Of a stretch of 64,000 bases of DNA, positions 60,301-64,000 are shown piece after piece (the stretch's first letter is position 1; each line of letters begins with the position of its first letter). Both the position numbers and the translations under genes were made by a program. Source of the stretch: Gordionus sp. m RMFG-2023 (Eukaryota; Nematomorpha; Gordioida; Chordodea; Parachordodidae); assembly GCF_954871325.1 (NCBI RefSeq), contig NC_088776.1, positions 57,622,954 through 57,686,953 of the forward strand, read 5' to 3'. Below the pieces are notes generated by a model. The model worked only from the letters and a program-made list of their open reading frames with translations, was not told the origin of the DNA and made no database searches.

Positions 60301-60359
60301 ATAGCGGTTAAAGAGCACCAGTACACGAATAATCTGGAGTCGTAGACGTTCCTTAGCAT
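57359..60359 (-). CDS. Alpha-1,3-fucosyltransferase, GT10 family, type II Golgi membrane protein
   Basis: Transfers fucose from GDP-fucose to N-acetylglucosamine of N-glycans or related acceptors in the Golgi. Likely exons (minus): 60359-58951, 58605-58333, 57731-57359, giving 2,055 nt (684 aa). The intron-2 donor/acceptor pair is well supported; intron 1 is less certain. A membrane anchor lies at about residues 11-34 (type II), then a roughly 300-residue Ser/Asn-rich stem, much longer than usual. The catalytic domain contains FHSLESPMN and the GT10 motif FNWTATYRHDSDI (447-459). After intron 1 it reads KTKMIAWFVSNCG, DYKFYLSFENSRC and YVTEKFFENGL; after intron 2, NSIIPIVMG and HVDDFPSPAHLA. 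The C-terminal Cys-containing tail WCRICAMI is present. Exon 1 stays open to a stop at 58623-58625, which would give a truncated product if intron 1 were retained. The motif set fits the FucTA/FUT3-9 group rather than FUT10/11. Confidence 0.87.
58060..58215. repeat. Repeat in a fucosyltransferase intron, shared with 31100-31260
   Basis: AATCTGTTTGCGTTTTTCGT, GTTAACGCCAATCGATAATT and TTATTTGCGTTTTGGAAACG parallel words in the non-autonomous element at 30918-31441. A worn insertion in intron 2 of the fucosyltransferase. Its ends were not defined. Confidence 0.6.
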
Positions 60360-60399
60360 TAATATATAAACTTATTTTTATTACACTGCCCCTTTGCCG

Positions 60400-60855
60400 A
60401 TTTAATTGATTGGGTTATATGGAAAGAAGATTGTCCAGTTAAAAAAAAAGGTAATGGGTTAATTAATCGCTTTTTTAATACCTATTTTTTGGGGTGGGGG
60501 GGGGATTTTAGGATATGTGCGTCTTGCTATAAATATTTAAATAATATATATTTAGATAAATTTTATAGTTTAAAATTTTTAAGAAAATTTAATTTTTTTG
60601 TGATAAATTCAATTATGTAACTTGTGCAAGGAACATTTAAAGTTTAAGGCCAGGAATTCCTAGAAAAATGTACATCAAAATATTAATTACTTATGTATTT
60701 TAAATAGTGAGATCTCGCATAAGAGAGATTACGAAGGTAGTCATGTTGATATCATCTTTTTCAATAGGTTTAATTTTTTTTTCAAGGCTTGGAATTCAAG
60801 AGTCAAGACCATTGAAGATATTATCAATGGCAATTTGATGGATCATAACGAATGA
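60400..60855 (+). CDS. Possible small multi-exon gene, divergent from the fucosyltransferase
   Basis: Exon-like pieces on the plus strand: around 60400-60450 (DWVIWKEDCPVKKK), 60649-60669 (QEFLEK), 60699-60727 (RSRIREITK) and 60778-60855 (AWNSRVKTIEDIINGNL, stop 60853-60855). Candidate introns of about 38 and 50 bp (GT/AG, matching phase) between the last three pieces fit the size seen in the proven genes. The first piece has no clear start codon, and the family is unrecognised. Treat as a hypothesis. Confidence 0.25.
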
Positions 60856-60859
60856 AAAT

Positions 60860-63800
60860 TCATAATTTTAATTAATTACAAATGTAAAATATCATTTATT
60901 TGTCAATAATCAAAATAAATTTTTCTGTCTATTTAACCCTACATAACACAGGTGATAAAAAACATGAGAATATAGGTGTATTTACCTGGTACCTAAATTT
61001 AGATTTGCTATATCTTAGAATTAAATTTACTTGTAACTTCCATATTAGTGACTTTAAGTGTTAATTAAGGATTTATTTATTCTGAAATTTATGACAACTT
61101 TTACCAAGAGAGTCATAATAGTGACAAATTATTTTAAAATGTCCCAATATGATATTTTAAGAAAAGTATAAATAGAACTGACGACGTGAAAATGTATATT
61201 TCTAAGGTTATATTAATATAATATAATTTTTAATTAATAAGGATAATGCATATAAAAAAGCGTTCATTTATACTTAATACATTAATACTAAAACAGATGA
61301 AAAAGTTACACCCAGGAATTTTAAATGAAATTTTAAATTAAATTGCCCAGAATATGTTCTAAATTCTGTATATCCCATCCCCTTAAATTAATAATTTTAG
61401 CAACACTCTCTAAAATTAATGTCAGGGATTCTAGCAAGTCTTCTATCTATAATAGATTGAATCAAAATTTATGTTAAACTACTTTAGATTTAAAAGTAGT
61501 AAGAATACGGTCTACATATGAAAATTTCGATATAATGCTGTTGTCGATTTGAGCCGATTTTTAAAAACGGCTAACTCAATATCCCAAAATCTTTAAACTT
61601 GCGTAAAATTTTTCTGTATAAAATATTGAGTTAACCATTTTTTTAAAAATTGGCTCATAAAAACTTTAGCATTTTCCAAAAAAATAGAAATTTGTTACAA
61701 CTATGAAATAAATCTGGGCAAAGATACGTCAACAACTCCATCTAAAAATTCGTAGATCGAAACCGTATATTCAAAAATATTACGCTAATAACACTAGTTT
61801 AAATTTAGACCTCATCAAATAAATTTTAAGAGGGTTGATGCAATAGATTCTATTATATAGTAATTTACCATCCACCGCATATAAGGCTATTTATAAAATT
61901 CCGCCAAACTTTGGATATTCATGAACAAAAAATAGAATGGTGAATAGTCATCATCATTTCCAAAGAAAAAGAACGAGGTATACGTTAGTTAGCAAATTTC
62001 ATCAAATACATTGTGGATGAATATAGCAAACAACTTAAGAAAATTAATTTGAAATAATATCAATTAATTTAAAAAACAGATATTTATTTTTTAAAAAAGT
62101 AAATATTTTATTTAAACTATCATTTCTATAAAATACATAAAATATATTTTAAAAAAAACAATATTTTAAAAAGAAATAAATAATATATGTGATTTCCATC
62201 TTAAATCAACAAAATAACCCGATTTTAAACCCGACCTTCTCAGAATTTTTAAAAATTTTGTGTATTAAAAATATACTATAACTAAGAAAAAAAATAAAAT
62301 TTTACATCCATGGATATTTAAAGAGAGGGAAAACGGTACATTTTTGACAAAATGCACTTCATTAATTTTCAAATATCTCGAGAATAAATTAAGTTAGAGC
62401 AATAATTAAAATTTTAATTTCTTAAGAATATACCTTTAATATGACATAGAAATAAATGTGATAGAAACCCGATTAATACCAAAAACCGGGAATGGTCATC
62501 TAAAAAAAATTATTTAATTTTCAAACTTTTCTTTCGGTAGACTGCTTTATATTTGTGTAAAAATACTAGACTGAGTTTAATGTGGGTCTAGGAGTTATGA
62601 CCCTTTGTTTGGCTAAAAATGACTGTATGGCGATCCGATTAAAAAATAATGTCTAAATAAAAGATCCTTACTTTATTTTATTTTTTTTTAAGTATTTGAG
62701 AGGTGGGGTTGGGGTGGACAATGCTGTTATTTATTTAACACTTTGTTTAAAATCTTCTCTTCAAATTACGTGGCATTAAATAAAATGCCCATACGTTGTG
62801 CTTTAAGTAATCTATATTAACAAATTTACTGTTTAAAGCCGTCTTAACAGTAATAAATCATATTTGGTTGTCATTTGCAAAATAAACTTTACAAACGTTT
62901 AAATTATACATATTTACTATTGACCGTCGCGGAATGCAAATAAAAATATATTTCTTATATTATAAATATTGGAATTGATAATAAATATCCTTAGTAAATT
63001 TAACCATATATCTATTTGAAAATTTTAACACTCATAATTTTGCGTCTAAAAAAAAATAAAAAAATAATATAATTATTATCATTTAACTTGGTTAAACCAG
63101 ATTAAAATATTCAGAAAATTATTAGATAAAAATCTACCGTTGTTAAGAGCGGATATACCATAAATTTATCGTAATTAACCAAAAAAATGTTTTCTTTTAT
63201 TAATTGCTAAACTATTATCCAATTTTAATTGTAAAATCAGTTTAAACTAATGTTTAACAAAACCTATTATTATTTAAAATGCATACAACATATTCGTAAT
63301 ATTTATTCAAATAAATAAATAATTATATGGAATTAAATGGTATATATTAACTTACCAATATAACAGATGAGAAACAAGAACAATTGAAAGAAAATCAGAA
63401 GATTTTTATTTTTACCAATTCTGAATTAAAGAATTTAAATGATGTTCGAATTATTCTACCCAGTTTATAACATAAGGAATTATTTTTTATTTATATACAT
63501 GTATTAATTCGTTTATTTTAACTATTTTTTTTAACTTTTTTTAAAGAAATTTTACTAATAAAATAATTTAAATTTTTTATATTTTTACGATTTTTATATA
63601 CGTTAAAAAAAAGGGAGAAATTTTATTTTTTGGCAAAATTTTGTTTTTTTTGTTTGAACAAATATAAAATTTATGCATGAGTTTCAAATTTTCTCCAAAT
63701 TATTTTTACGTTTCACCTCCCCACCCCCCCATCTATTTGAATTTTTGAAAATTCGTAAATTAACGAATCAAATGAGTGAATATTACAACCTTTAATGATG

Positions 63801-64000
63801 TATAATAATGTTGAAGGTGGCTATTTATTAATCTATAATCTAAAATTATTGTGAAAAATAATAAATGCTAATTAGAGGAAGCGCGCATTTTTTCGCAGGA
63901 ACTAAACTCTACTAATGGTCAAATTTTTTTAACCAAAATTATAAAACTACTAAAAGGCATATGGAGGCTATATTTTTACTTATAGTGGACAATATCTACG
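60860..64000. other. AT-rich region with one MITE relic and one exon-like frame
   Basis: A worn AGTGTTGTTAAA-family fragment lies at about 61538-61660 (GATTTGAGCCGATTTTTAAA, TTGAGTTAACC). At 63375-63472 the plus strand reads DEKQEQLKENQKIFIFTN, ending in a stop after IILPSL. An acceptor-like AACAG precedes it, so it could be a last exon; the minus strand also has a strong donor-like GGTAAGTT there. Otherwise no gene, RNA or bounded transposon was recognised. Confidence 0.35.

Overview
The window is AT-rich animal DNA. It holds four host protein genes that can be reconstructed exon by exon, in a landscape dominated by hAT-type DNA transposons, their short non-autonomous relatives (MITEs) and two LTR-retrotransposon families. 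The gene set points to a metazoan: an HMGXB4-type HMG-box protein, a CFDP1/BCNT protein, an acyl-CoA-binding protein and a GT10 alpha-1,3-fucosyltransferase. The species cannot be named from the sequence. Many introns are only 39-52 bp, while others in the same genes reach 0.35-3.9 kb; the kilobase-sized ones hold transposon insertions or relics.

Layout. 1-330: end of a hAT transposase relic, followed by tandem repeats, a small GC-rich island and a decayed coding-like patch (1.48-2.46 kb). 4.4-9.3 kb (minus): CFDP1/BCNT in five exons; intron 4 is 3.85 kb and holds a hAT relic and three MITEs. 9.7-11.6 kb: a complete but dead hAT element with exact target-site duplications (TSDs). 12.75-28.3 kb (minus): an HMGXB4 orthologue in 13 exons whose introns hold copies of a CAGAGACC-type MITE family, an inverted MULE relic, a foldback element and a three-deep nest of transposons. 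28.9-29.3 kb (plus): an acyl-CoA-binding protein gene in four exons, divergent from HMGXB4 across 631 bp.

30.9-43.8 kb: a MITE, then a 3.9-kb hAT element split by an 8.5-kb Ty3/gypsy element (LTRs at 33032-33553 and 40985-41520). 44.3-47.5 kb (minus): a 3.2-kb LTR element that carries only a gag-like gene. 48.2-48.5 kb: a long pyrimidine tract. 49.4-53.1 kb: a decayed gag relic interrupted by two nested hAT-type elements and a MITE. 53.4-56.2 kb: a further hAT element with an almost complete transposase. 57.4-60.4 kb (minus): the fucosyltransferase. 60.4-64 kb: mostly AT-rich, with one possible small plus-strand gene beside the fucosyltransferase start.

The four host genes do not form a pathway. 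Two are nuclear (BCNT in chromatin remodelling, HMGXB4 in transcription), one is cytosolic lipid metabolism and one is Golgi glycosylation. Their multi-exon structure was inferred from family conservation, matching splice phases and GT/AG sites. All four totals divide exactly by three and end in a stop codon.
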